Both the position numbers and the translations under genes were made by a program. From Aporrectodea caliginosa (lineage: Eukaryota > Annelida > Clitellata > Crassiclitellata > Lumbricidae), in the NCBI GenBank assembly GCA_020284085.1, contig JACEVL010000031.1, positions 1,097,408 through 1,161,407 of the forward strand: a DNA stretch of 64,000 nucleotides, written 5' to 3'. Under the pieces are notes generated by a model. It had not been told where the DNA came from and made no database searches. It saw only the letters and a program-made list of their open reading frames with translations. Below, one piece after another: positions 31,670-41,989 of this stretch (position 1 is the stretch's first letter; each line of letters begins with the position of its first letter).

Positions 31670-31900
31670 GCAGTGTTCTGTGTATTCCAGGCATGCCTGG
31701 ACATGCACTCAGTTCAGGTTGCAATGTAAAAGTAAGACTTAGGCATGCCTGGGCATGCCCAGCATGCTTAGTCATGAAGAATGTTGGCAGGACAGGCTAT
31801 AAAAGGAGGTTATATACACAGACGCGTTGATGTAGTTTGTACGTATGTTGATAATCAACGGGCATAAATAGCATGGAGCATACTTAAGAATAAATATATG
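31670..31900 (+). promoter_or_regulatory. Promoter-like segment: p53-type sites and TATA box, possible LTR
   Basis: 31741-31760 is AGGCATGCCT followed directly by GGGCATGCCC, matching the p53-family site RRRCWWGYYY twice with no spacer. 31689-31708 is a second pair with one mismatch. TATAAAA lies at 31798-31804 and AATAAA at 31889-31894. A primer-binding-like TGGCGACCAGGATAAAGG begins at 32092. The order TATA, AATAAA, TGG-tract is what an LTR plus PBS would show, but I could not find both LTR ends or gag/pol. Confidence 0.4.
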
Positions 31901-32392
31901 GGTTCACCATTATGGCCATTTTTTCTGTTTTTCAAACGTTAGAGTAGCAAGTAGAGTTCGAAATGTAACGTATACATGTATGCGCCAACAGCCGTTGTGC
32001 TACAACGAGTTCAATTAAAAATCTCAAAAGAAGGCGATAATTCCCTTGTTAAGAAAGCATACGAATTGTAGGCCTACTTTGGATATAAGGTTGGCGACCA
32101 GGATAAAGGTTGGATACCTCAAATTTGTTGCAGATCTTGCGCAGTCAATCTCAGAGCATGGATTACTGGTTCTCGGCCGTCTATGCCGTTTGCTATTCTA
32201 ATGACATGAAGGGAGCTAAAAAAAATCATGTTTCAAACTGTTATTTCTTTTTGACAAATGTTTTGGGCCATTCCTCCAAAAGCAAGAGGCCAATTGAATA
32301 TCCTAATCTTCCATCGGCACTAAGACCACTACCACGTGATGATAGCCTTTCTGTAGGCCTACCCAATCCACGGGCTGTTTTGACCATCGGAG

Positions 32393-32490
32393 AGACATTT
32401 CCCCCGGACATTTCCCCGGACATTTCCCCGGACATTTCCCCGGACATTTCCCCGGACATTTCCCCGGACATTTCCCCTGGACATTTCCCC
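32393..32490 (+). repeat. 12-bp minisatellite, forward
   Basis: Seven to eight copies of CCCCGGACATTT. The reverse complement array GGGGAAATGTCC lies at 32982-33084, making an inverted pair about 490 bp apart. Pro/Asp/Ile and Gly/Glu/Met frames across it are artefacts. Confidence 0.9.
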
Positions 32491-32500
32491 CCCCCATATG

Positions 32501-32620
32501 CAACAATATAGACAAAGAGAAATATTTCTATAAAAACGTGTATTACGTGTCTAGGCAACAATATAGACAAAGATAAATATTTCTATGAAAACGTGTATTA
32601 AAAAAAGTGTACGTTAAAAG
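32501..32620. repeat. 55-bp direct repeat
   Basis: CAACAATATAGACAAAGAGA at 32501 recurs at 32556, continuing AATATTTCTAT.AAAACGTGT. The pair lies just inside the left arm of the inverted minisatellite. Confidence 0.75.
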
Positions 32621-32981
32621 TGTCTCTATAAACGTCTCTATAAAAAAGGTCTCTAAAATCGAATCTAAAAGCCTATCTCAAGGCATTCGTTATGGAACGT
32701 AAGGTACGAAGACTAATTGTTCAATCAGAGTATTTCGACTGTGACTTATTAGCGTTATTAGCGAAGCGTTAATAATCAATCAGGCTACCTCAAAAGTGAC
32801 TGTAGGCCTACCTCAATTGTCGGATATATTCGAAACCTAAAATAAACATTCAGCGGTCTGATGTTTGATCTAAAGCTCCGGTTTCGATATTTCGAACTTC
32901 GCACCTGAGTTCGATTAAACCCGAGTTTATTTATTGACAATAATGACTTGTATGGACAATTGAGGTGGTATGTACAGAAGG

Positions 32982-33084
32982 GGGGAAATGTCCGGGGAAA
33001 TGCCCTAGTCGAAATCGGGGGGAAACGTCCAGGGGGAAATGTCCAGGGGGAAATGTCCGGGGAAATGTCCGGGGAAATGTCCTA
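32982..33084 (-). repeat. 12-bp minisatellite, inverted partner
   Basis: About six imperfect copies of GGGGAAATGTCC, the reverse complement of the 32393 array. Together the two could be arms of a foldback-like element. Confidence 0.85.
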
Positions 33085-33094
33085 CACCCGGTGA

Positions 33095-34293
33095 AACTGT
33101 GACAAAGGAAACAGAAGACTGTTGTGATCCTGATTTCCAACCACTGCAGTGCCGTGAGCCTCATTTGATAACTCAACGTGAGCTAAAAATTAATGACCTA
33201 GTCAGGGACTGAAATTCGTTGAAGGGGTCAAGGGGAATTGCTGGGCTCTCGGCTTCAGGGATGGAATCTGCTGGCACAAGGAACTAAAGCTGTTACTGTC
33301 ATCTATCCAGTCAGTAGGCATTACTGTTATCTATACGGTGATTTGAAACTTGTACCACTTCTTCAGCTCCTTGTTGGATGCAGCTAGGGTATACGAAGTA
33401 TTATTCTTTCATTTGTGAGTGAGACAGTCGTGTTAGACTCCAGCTACCCACTGGCCACGTCGCAAACATTTGTTGCCATGCCAAAGGAAAGTTCATCACG
33501 AACCACTTGTTGAACCCAGTAAGATTTCCTTGCCACCTCCTCAGATCAAGATTGGACTAGTGAAGAACTTTGTCAAGGCATTGAACAAAGAAGGGAAGGG
33601 GTTCAAAAATCTTATGAGACAAGCTTCCTCGCATAGGTGAAGCTAAGATAACGGGAAGGCATATTTGCTGATCCACAGATAGAGAACTGATGAATCATCA
33701 TATTCATCATCATATTCGTTTAATTTCAAAATAATCCAGTTGACAAAACTTCAGCTTCTTGTTGGATTCAACAAGGAGCTGAAGAAGTGGTACAAATAAC
33801 ATGGAAAATTCCTCGGAGAACATGAGATGATTCCCCACAAATAGCCCGAAATAAGCCAGAATCAGCAGCTTGGGACATATCTACAACGCTAGGGGTAGTA
33901 GATAAGAGGAAGCCTCTACGTTGAATGACAATCGCTTTGACGAACTACTGAATAATATTGAGTTAAATGGGTGGCAGTCTTTGAAGGACGTTAACTTTCT
34001 CGGCAATAACAAATCACCAATTTATATTCAGTTGGTTGAAAAGATAGTTCACGCATTGCATCTGATGGATTTTACTACATATACGTTTATTTCATTCCCG
34101 TCTGGATTTTTCCCAGCAAATCTTCGTGATATCAGCGATTAACACGGCGAACGATTTCATCAGGACATTGCCACAATGGAAAAACGACTCCAGGGTGTGT
34201 GGAACACTAGTATGCTGTCTAATTACTGTTTGACATTGATCAGAGAGGCTTCTGGCATTGAATACAAACGCAAATCAGCGGTTGTTCAGTTTT
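33095..34293 (+). pseudogene. Decayed copy of a multicopy invertebrate gene family (FHQD family)
   Basis: Pieces in all three plus frames reassemble a known-looking order: EPHLITQREL..NDLVRD (33158), ELLGSRLQGWNLLAQGTK (33237), GDLKLVPLLQLLVG (33340), HEPLVEPSKISLPPPQIKIG then LVKNFVKALNKEGKGFKNL (33497-33615), DELLNNIELNGWQSLKDV..NFLGNNKS (33935-34015), and SD-stop-HGERFHQDIATMEKRLQG ending SAVVQF (34136-34293). I recall this pattern from many multicopy predicted proteins of insects, cnidarians and other invertebrates. Its function is unknown and a transposon link is suspected. Several frameshifts, an in-frame TAA where Glu is expected, and a small inverted insertion show it is dead. Confidence 0.6.
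33749..33803. repeat. Hairpin and inverted duplicate inside the FHQD pseudogene
   Basis: CTTCAGCTTCTTGTTG (33749-33764) and CAACAAGGAGCTGAAG (33769-33784) form a 16-bp stem with one mismatch and a 4-base loop. The right side, continuing AAGTGGTACAAAT, is an inverted copy of 33351-33380 in the same pseudogene. Confidence 0.7.
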
Positions 34294-34299
34294 AAAATG

Positions 34300-35690
34300 T
34301 CCAAAAAATAAATGACAAGTACATTGTAAATGTATGCATTAAGTAAATTTCTGTGCATTTCTTTTAAAATCTTGCGAACCATTTTTCTCAAAAACCTTAC
34401 CTGATACAGAAATTCTGAGAACACCACTGGATTCAGCGTGCCAAATGCTATATAAAACAGTTAAAAAAATTCGGAGGCAAAAAAAGAGTTAACATTCGTT
34501 AACATTTGTTAACATTTGTTCAGATCGCTGAAGATCAACACTGTTGTCCAGTGTTATGTAATGTTTCTACAGTAGGCGACCATATTATTCTTGTTTTATA
34601 CATTTTATGTGCTATTTTATGTGTTTCCTGAATAGCGAACAGCGAGCATTCGTCCGATAGGCCTTAATTTTAGATTTGGAAAATTTTGGAGATCCGCCAC
34701 CTCTGGGTGAGCACTGAGCAAGTTAGCCACTGAGCAGAACCAGTATGGCATTAATGCAAAAGGCAACTAATTTAACAGTGAGTTAAATTTTACGAAACGC
34801 TTTCGAAGTGTCAGCAAGAAGATGAAACATTTGAACTACTGACCAAGCAACAATGGCGAAGCTAAACAGTAGTAAACACGCCTATGGGTTGTATGGGGTG
34901 AGCAGTTTATTTTTATCAACGAATCGTCGTCGTTCGTGATCTGCTCAAGGATTGTATATCGCTGAAGATCAACTTCATTATTTTCCTAAGGCTTCACATT
35001 TACTTTTTATTTCAAGTTCTCGATAAAGGGCCTTTTTGCGGAAACCCGATTAATCACTGGTATCTCCTAAGGTAACTAGACCAGAAAATATTCATTACAA
35101 AGTAGGTTACCCTTCGACGTCGTCTAAGCTTCAACTAATTTGCATTCGACCTCTTGTTTTTCACACATTATTTTGTTAAGGAAATCTACGGCCTTCACCG
35201 TGACAGACTGCGACATCGACACACCAATATATTACAAGCCATTTCGTATTTCGAACTTCAACAAACACACTAACAAGTATAGTGATTAATTAAACGATAG
35301 TTAGATTTGAGGCACAATTAGTAAAATTTCCTTACTTTGTGCCGTCGTCTGAGCAGTCTCTGATTAAAATTGGCGTTGGCTAAAAGAGGTCACTGTTGTT
35401 TGTAGGCTCTATAGATCTGACAACATGGCCTAGATAGTTATCTGTGGCTGCTTTGGTGACTACACTTGCTCACGCTGGTTCCCTGCGCTTCGTACACCTA
35501 GGATTGAAAAGCATAATTGGGAAACCTGTTCGTAGTTCAGATAAAAATATATATTGAAAATAATAGAGCCAATGGAATAAATCCTCTTCTGAAGTTCATT
35601 CCCGATTTTCAAATTGACTCGGGGTGTCGTATTAATGACGTTTAAAACCATTGTTATCTGTTCCATGTATATTCATAATAAATGGTGGGT
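34300..35690. other. Gene-free stretch, nothing recognised
   Basis: AT-rich. A small GTTAACATTTGTTAACATTT repeat lies at about 34490-34520. GGAGATCCGCCACCTC at 34690 recalls the flanks of CCGG-element copy 2 (31440-31490). No gene. Confidence 0.4.
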
Positions 35691-35701
35691 GTGTCTATCT
35701 A

Positions 35702-36183
35702 GGTGTCACGACAACTCGTCTAACGACATTTCGTCTACGACACTTCGTCTACAGACATTTCGTCGAACGACATTTCGTCTACAAAGTTATTTGATATTGT
35801 CACTTGAAATGGAAGCTGGATTGATGAAAACACTGTTTCCCGAAATGGAAATGGGATTGATGAAAACATTCCTGTGTTGAAATAGAAGCTGAATTGATCG
35901 AAATAATTTTCCCCGTAAATAGAAGCTGGAAATCAACCTGGATGCATGGATGAAAATAGGTTTCCATTCAATAGAAGCTGGATTGATGAAAATAATCTTG
36001 TCAGTAATTAGAAGCTGGATTCCTGAGAATATATAGCACGTTATAGCGAAACTATAAGAAAGCGGCCTATGTTGATTAGCAGTAATGGATACAGATACAC
36101 TTAGAGACGAAATGTCGTTAGACGAAGTGTCGTAGACGAAATGTCGTTAGACGAAATGTCGGTATACGAGTTGTTGCGGAACC
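35702..36183. mobile_element. DNA transposon with repetitive inverted ends and 9-bp target duplication
   Basis: The perfect direct repeat GTCTATCTA flanks the element (35693-35701 and 36184-36192). The ends are long inverted repeats built of a 15-bp motif, CGACATTTCGTCTAA, with the outer tips GGTGTCACGACAACTCGT and GGTTCCGCAACAACTCGT. The interior holds about six diverged copies of AAATAGAAGCTGGATTGATG-type sequence. A 9-bp duplication with long inverted ends is typical of Mutator-like elements; no transposase is present. Confidence 0.75.
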
Positions 36184-36192
36184 GTCTATCTA

Positions 36193-37190
36193 TATCATGA
36201 TATATTACCTCAGCCAATGAGTATGAACATTCTTTTATTTGGAAGACGATGAAGGGCTGCTCGAGTAGAGCCAAATCTGTCTGATAGCTTTTCCAAACGA
36301 TTCTTTGTCTAAGTCTAATTTGTAAGTATTTGCATAGGGGTCTACGTTTAGCAATTGTGTAAAAGTGCTGATTTGTATGTTTTAGAATTGGATACGTTTT
36401 AAGTCAAACAACAGATTTTGATTTGATTTCATCCCATCAGCAGACACTGATTCTTCTTGTGATTCGCACTGGACAGGACAGTATTGGACCTAGGCGTTCC
36501 CCATTGCTGGTTTAGGACTTTGTGATGCAATGTCCAGTAAGATTTACTGTTGCAGAAATGATTTCCAGCTTCTCTGATGTTTCTCACCTCTCTCACTTGC
36601 TCCAGTTATACACTAGCTGACAGTCCAGATCTGCTTGTTCTGCTCCAACCGTTAGTTAATTCGCTCTGAATGCTCGGTTTCTTTTTCTCTATCAGATTCT
36701 CAAGCGTTCTGTAATACAGCCTAAGTCAGACCAGCTCTTTGAAGCGAACTTACATAAACATCTTTGAGTCTGCTAAACTTCCAGTTTGCACAGCTAAGCT
36801 CCTCTTGACTTCTCCTATCTCCTAGATAATTCGCTCCAGAATGAAAACCGAACTGTTCAAACTCGCATCTGATCCTGCACCATCCTACCAAAGCTGTTAA
36901 GTTAACAATACTTATTTATCTAACTTTTGTAGGATGATCCCACGTGAGTTAGGTAAATAGTGAAAAGTCTCAGCCGATTCTGCTGGTGACCTATTTGCGT
37001 AGTGCAGTAAAACAGTGTTAGTAGGTCTAGATGCCAAGGCATTGAGCGGTCACTGGACCGTGGAGATAATCTCACGCATGTGTGGTGTCGTAGGCGTTGT
37101 CCCGAGATATCACGTGAAGAGCCAACTCCGGAAAAACTGTTGAGAGGACGACACAAAGTAAGACATGTTCTACTTGTTTTGATTCACATC
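36193..37190. other. Gene-free stretch, nothing recognised
   Basis: Unique-looking sequence with no domain-bearing frame or clear repeat. Confidence 0.4.
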
Positions 37191-37199
37191 GGACTCTAG

Positions 37200-37690
37200 A
37201 CCAATCTGTTAAAGAAATACGCTCTTTTGTGATAGGGCCTACATGGAGTTTTAATAATGAACCATTTTGTAAAGGTAGGCTATTTCTGCACCGCTAACAT
37301 AGAAAGGTTGTCACAGTCCTTGAATTTTGACTTCAGAAAGTAAGAGGCGTAGATAGTGTAAGTGCTTCGGTCAGTGTTTTGATAACACTCTGAATTGAAT
37401 ACATTTTATGCCAATAAATCCCAGAAAATTGCAGTGATAAATTTATTTAGCCAGAGCAAGACTTAGTCCTACAAAAACCCGATATCAAAAGCAAAAGTGA
37501 AGTTGTGGGAATAGAACTCGCTCTTTTCCAATGGCGTTGAACTATTAATGAAGTGACAAACGACGATTCGATGGTATAAATAGACTTCTGAACATGATCG
37601 ATGTTGAACTGTCCGGGCCATGTGAGCTTTTCATATAATTATTTGCTGGCACTTCCAAACAACCTTATGCAACGAAATTCATAGTCTAAG
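37200..37690 (+). promoter_or_regulatory. Paralog of the gene B promoter region
   Basis: GGTATAAATAGACTTCTGAA at about 37574 matches the TATA region of gene B (19080). Upstream blocks ACCATTTTGTAAAG, GCAAAAGTGAAGT and CAGTGATAAATTTATTT align in the same order over about 400 bp. It probably belonged to the TRIM-like copy whose relic lies at 41760-41989. Confidence 0.4.
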
Positions 37691-38149
37691 TTTATTTTGA
37701 ATTATAAAAGACACACCAACGCTCTAAACTTCGAGAAGCCTATGACAGTAAGAGACATGAAATAGCTTTTCATCCGCTTTTCCATTTTCCTCCTCTTCAG
37801 ACACACCTTCCTCCTTCCGATCGTCTTCCTCTGAGTGCGTCTTTCAGCTCGCTCTCACGTTCAACGAACCACCAAGGACTCCCTCTACTCGACCTATCCT
37901 CTCGTACTCGTTGCGTAGCCGTTCATCCTTTCATGACAATAATAACTCAGAAACAGTAAAGTATCACAAACAGAGGTCAATTTGTGACATTACCTTCCCT
38001 GAAATTCTACACGGCACCTGAATGCATTCCCAAAGGTTAACTAAAAACATAGAGTTCACTGTGTAGCTATAAAGCATATAGTTCCTCTGATATACATTAA
38101 CTTCTCCCATTCAATTCTTTGCTTGTAGGCTATATATAAATTTATTTAT

Positions 38150-38232
38150 TTGTTTGAATGAATGTATAATTAATCTTGCCATGTACAGTGCTGTGCGTTT
38201 GCTAGTACTTTTCAATAAAGAATAGGTCTATT

Positions 38233-38266
<34 letters not shown>

Positions 38267-38290
38267 ACTTACTTACTTACTTACTTATAA
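38150..38290 (+). mobile_element. LINE family B 3' tail with (CTTA)n
   Basis: GTACAGTGCTGTGCGTTTGC, then TAGTACTTTTCAATAAAGAA and an (ACTT)n tract to 38287. This is the same 3' end as the family B LINE at 12592-12640, and similar to the S1 SINE 3' end. Confidence 0.7.
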
Positions 38291-38349
38291 TCAACACTTT
38301 GAACAGTTTAATGTTTTATTCATTGGTTTAAGGGGAGATCACGGCCTTT

Positions 38350-38525
38350 GATTTTTCGGCTTGACCTCCCCGGATTCTGACCTGGCACCGGAACGGACAA
38401 AGCAGCCTGGCTATTGCGGACTTGATTTGATATAGCGCCGTTGTTTAAAACTGGTCTTCCTGGCGTGGCTTTTGTGTGGTGCTGAGAAATTTCAAAGACT
38501 TACATTCACATTTACATTGTGGGGC
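38350..38525 (-). repeat. Dispersed SINE-like repeat, copy 2
   Basis: Reverse complement match to 4128-4290 through GGCTTGACCTCCCCGGATTC, GCGGACTTGATTTGATATAG, GCGTGGCTTTTGTGTGGTGC and TGAGAAATTTC. Confidence 0.55.
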
Positions 38526-38844
38526 ATTCCTAATACTTGCACTTTGAACAGTAAGGACGGTTAACAACAAACTTTTAGGCCAATGGGATGTTTTGAAAAA
38601 TTATGGTAACATAATGTAGCATATGTTTTGTTGCTTCTATGACCTAGTTTCTCTTCTGATAATAAACTCAGCCATATCTGCTACGTATGGCAGAGTTAAC
38701 ACCTGTGAACATTTGAGTTTGTCCAACGTCAACTGAATGTTAGACACACATCTACGTGGCGCAGTAAAAGATACCATGCAATCAGAGGTAACTGGGCTTC
38801 GCTGTCAGTTACACACACGCCCACTCGGTCGGAACTTCTCGACC

Positions 38845-38942
38845 ATTTCTGGACAACCCTCTGACTTGACGCAACGCTCGTGATTAAGCTAGACTAAGTG
38901 TTCTGCGAAATTTGGAATTGGCAATTGCAATTAGGAACCGAC
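38845..38942 (+). mobile_element. Diverged family S5 repeat
   Basis: GGACAACCCTCTGACTTGAC, GCAACGCTCGTGATTAAGCT and AATTGGCAATTGCAATTAGG match S5, with a degenerate tail. Confidence 0.5.
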
Positions 38943-39397
38943 TGCCATCACAGAGACAAATACACCACAAAACTTAACAGAACTGAAGTTAAATAAGTTA
39001 GTTAGTAAGTTAGTAAGTAAATGAGAATATCCCTTAATAAACCAATTGCCATCCTTGGTTTGCAATCAGTATACATGTAGGGTCTCGCAATTTTCTGTCA
39101 AAGACGAGACTATCTTGATCAGACCTTATTATGTAATCCTAGTGATGAAAGTTTTACGTATCAAATTTTCTGTGGGAGGAATGATAGGCCTACGGTCATG
39201 AGCCCGGGGCGGAGAGAATACTTAAAAGTTTGAATAACGGGAAACAATTCATGTAACATCATATTATGCCCATTATCCGCCAGGATCGATGAAAAAGGTG
39301 GGAATCTGTCCTTATTCATACCTGCTCAAAAGACAGGAAATTTCCAGGAATAGGGCCTATAATAGTGATATCGGATCAAGCGACGCATCAAGGTTTA

Positions 39398-39428
39398 AAA
39401 CTTGCCTTTGTCAGGCAAAGGCAAGTTT
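39398..39428. repeat. Perfect 13-bp hairpin
   Basis: AAACTTGCCTTTG and CAAAGGCAAGTTT separated by TCAGG. A further CTTTGCC follows. It lies in unassigned DNA (38943-39880), which otherwise shows nothing recognisable. Confidence 0.75.
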
Positions 39429-39879
39429 GTCTTTGCCTGGCCCACGAAACCCCAACACGCGGATGAGGCATACAGCATTACAGCATTCTTGCCAGGGTAG
39501 TCGGGTGCACGAGTCACGACATCCATTATAGACGCTGGGCAGGCCATGGGCGACCAAAGTTCGCAAAGCGTAAAAAGTCACCAGAAATTGTTACCTCCAA
39601 GATCACCATTATTGGCAACCCTGGCTAGACCTACGGTGATGCCTGGGGCGATAAGGTTACCAAGCCACACCCTCGGGCGGTGAATTATCTTTTCACTGGT
39701 TTCCTTTTGGTTCAACATCAGGTTACAGTCAACAGCCCATCGGGAGAAATGCTTCAAATCTTAAGACACAGAAGCACTAATTGAGGAAGTAATTGAAAGG
39801 TAGCAGTCACCGTCCTGCATAATTGAGGAGACAGTTTGCAGGGTCAGCTGGGTTAAGACTGGTCATTACAATTCATGTG

Positions 39880-40092
39880 TCCAAAGCCCGATCCCTGAAT
39901 AATACCATGACCTACCATTGGAGCTGCGCTTTCTACCGCTGATCAACCAAACTGGGTTTTATAAATCACTAAAGTCGTTTCTTTTGCGTGGCTGGGCTGG
40001 GAGCTCTCCTGAGTAGATTTCTTGACGGGGCCCTATATAAATCTCCAGAATGAATGAATGAATGAATGAACGAATGAATGAATGAATGAATA
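39880..40092 (+). mobile_element. L2-type LINE 3' end with (GAAT)n tail
   Basis: Frames give LPLELRFLPLINQTG and FYKSLKSFLLRGWAGS, the end of an L2 ORF2. The 3' end is GGGGCCCTATATAAATCTCC followed by (GAAT)n to 40092. Confidence 0.7.
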
Positions 40093-40409
40093 CTGGCATT
40101 TATGTCAGTGTAAGTTGATAATATTATTTCTCCAAGAATGTCGTTTAATGTTGGCGACCATTAAGGAAAGCAATGACCCAGTTATAAATTGCCAATGGGA
40201 TTGGCAATTTATTCTAGCCAGGTGTGCATGCCTCACGTGTTCTTTGCAGGAACACTAGCGCACGTACCCGGCTTCGCTCGTTTTTTCTCAGACGTGATTT
40301 TTCACGGCCTCGCTGTATTGATTCAGTCATTCCTACTTTTGCTTCTTCGTTCATCAGAAGCTACGAGGCTGGACTCTTAATGTGACATTAACTATTTTTT
40401 GACTCTCTA

Positions 40410-40588
40410 TGGAATCGACTTCCTCCTCCTCTACGCTCTACATTCCTCTTTAGTAGCATCTCTTCCTCTTTCTCTCACCATAAAACCTTCCTTTTTGTAC
40501 CTCGCACTGGGAGCGCTTCTGAAAGGCTTATGCTATGAGAAGCGCTTTATAAATGATCAAATACAATACAAAAAATACAATTGTATAC
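40410..40588 (+). mobile_element. L2-type LINE 3' end with (ATACA)n tail
   Basis: Encodes SLWNRLPPPLRSTFLF near 40407-40455, then GAGAAGCGCTTTATAAATGA and an ATACAATACAAAAAATACAA tail. The hAT-like MITE at 40589 is inserted in this tail. Confidence 0.7.
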
Positions 40589-41404
40589 TAGAAAGTGACA
40601 CGGGGAGACAATCTCATCCACATCTCCATCCCCGCTCCATCCCCGCATGGTTTGTCCCCATCCCCGCCCCATTCCCGCAGGTTTTCTCCCCATCCCCACC
40701 CCATCCCCGCAGGAAGACATCACATTCCCCGCAAAAAGTTTACACCCATTCAAAAAAAATAGCATTTTTAGCTTACAAAGCTATTTGTATTGCTGACTGC
40801 ATTAGTCTGTTATTACCTTATCGACAGTTTGCATTAACCAAGTCCTGACTATTTCTGACTAGAAGGCTTCAGGAAATAAAAAATCTCATTATCAGTTGTC
40901 AAGTTCTTAACATCACCCGGATTTATTGCCGATATCAAGAAATAGAGTATCCGACTATCCGTCCTAAGACTATCAGAGGGATGTATGAATTTATCCCCGG
41001 ATGGAATAAACCGGTTTAGAGTATCCGGGGATAAACCATTCTATCCCCCATCGTCATACGCGTGACGAAGGCCTCGACGAAAATCCAGTCAATATAACCA
41101 AAAACGAGGTAAATTGATTTCAGGTCGACTTACAAACTAAAGATACACAATTTAAAAAATGTTATGTGTACAATAAATCCAAACTGTACGACTGAATACA
41201 CTTAGAAACCGCCAAAAATGCAAACTAAACCGAATACTCCATTTCGCTAAATTCTTATGTATGAGGGATATTCTATTTCGTGACACCGGCTCATTCTTCA
41301 TTACCGCGGTTTTACCGCAATTGTTGTCCCATTTCCGCGGTATTACCGCAATTGTTGTCCCCATTACCGCGGGATTTTACCGCGGGACCCCATGTCGCTC
41401 TCTA
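40589..41404 (-). mobile_element. hAT-like MITE copy 1, split by a CCGG-element
   Basis: The terminal inverted repeats TAGAAAGTGACACGGGGA (40589-40606) and, in reverse complement, TAGAGAGCGACATGGGG are flanked by TTGTATAC (40581-40588) and CTGTATAC (41405-41412), an 8-bp duplication with one change. Inside are a CCCCATCCCCGC-rich end and an ACCGCGG/CAATTGTTGTCC-rich end. A CCGG-element (40929-41289) interrupts it. Same family as 45606-46138. Confidence 0.8.
40929..41289. mobile_element. CCGG-element copy 3 (361 bp), nested in hAT-like MITE
   Basis: Left CCGA|TATCAAGAAATAGAGTATCC, right CTCTATTTCGTGACA|CCGG. The uninterrupted paralog at about 45758 reads CTTGCCGGCTCATTC (as reverse complement), whereas here TTGCCG[element]CCGGCTCATTC. 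The empty site therefore shows that CCGG was duplicated on insertion. Confidence 0.8.
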
Positions 41405-41759
41405 CTGTATACGTTTGATTGCAACAAGGTCCGTCAGTTACAGATTGGATTTATTTATCAAACGAATATTGATTTTGGTATTGATTTTCGACAGGGCCTG
41501 AGCAAGACCTGTTTGAAACACTTGAATAAAGTCGAGCCACATCTGATTCTCGTTGCTGATAAGGACTTTTATTAATTAGTCAGGCGCGCAATCAATACCA
41601 CAGCTAAGCTAAGTTATTTACGGTTGATGAGCAATACATGCGATGTAAGTGTAAGAATGAGAGAAAGCTAATCTGCATATTCAGCAGTCGACATTTGCAT
41701 CTGAAAGTTCCAGGACAGGACGATTTCGATAGTTTGCAGTAGCAACAAGTGTTTAGTTT

Positions 41760-41989
41760 CGGAAGCTCCAGCTATTTAAAGATTCATCAGTTTGTATGGA
41801 CAGGCAGTTTGCGTACCAAAAAGAGATATCTGGTGTTCTATCGACGAATTAATTGCTGAGGCAGATGCGTTAGAAAGAGAACACGAGACATTCATTGTTG
41901 ATCCGCGCTATCAGTCGAAGTTTCTTTTCAAGCTGTTTTAAGAGAATTTTTACAGATCTCCAACAACAGCGCTGTGGGACAAATCAAAG
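41760..41989 (+). pseudogene. TRIM-like gene D relic (end of coiled-coil exon)
   Basis: One frame reads VPKRDIWCSIDELIAEADAL then EREHETFIVDPRYQSKFLF; after a frameshift another reads REFLQISNNSAVGQIKG and the donor CAAAG|GTAGCC in phase 1. This matches the last part of exon 1 of genes A, B and C. No RING, B-box or Kelch remains nearby. Confidence 0.6.

Noticed and set aside
32110..32570. Frames with Pro-Asp-Ile-Ser or Gly-Glu-Met-Ser repeats
   Set aside because: The repeat parts come from the 12-bp minisatellite. I also considered a gag-like start at 32110 but saw no zinc knuckle or protease.
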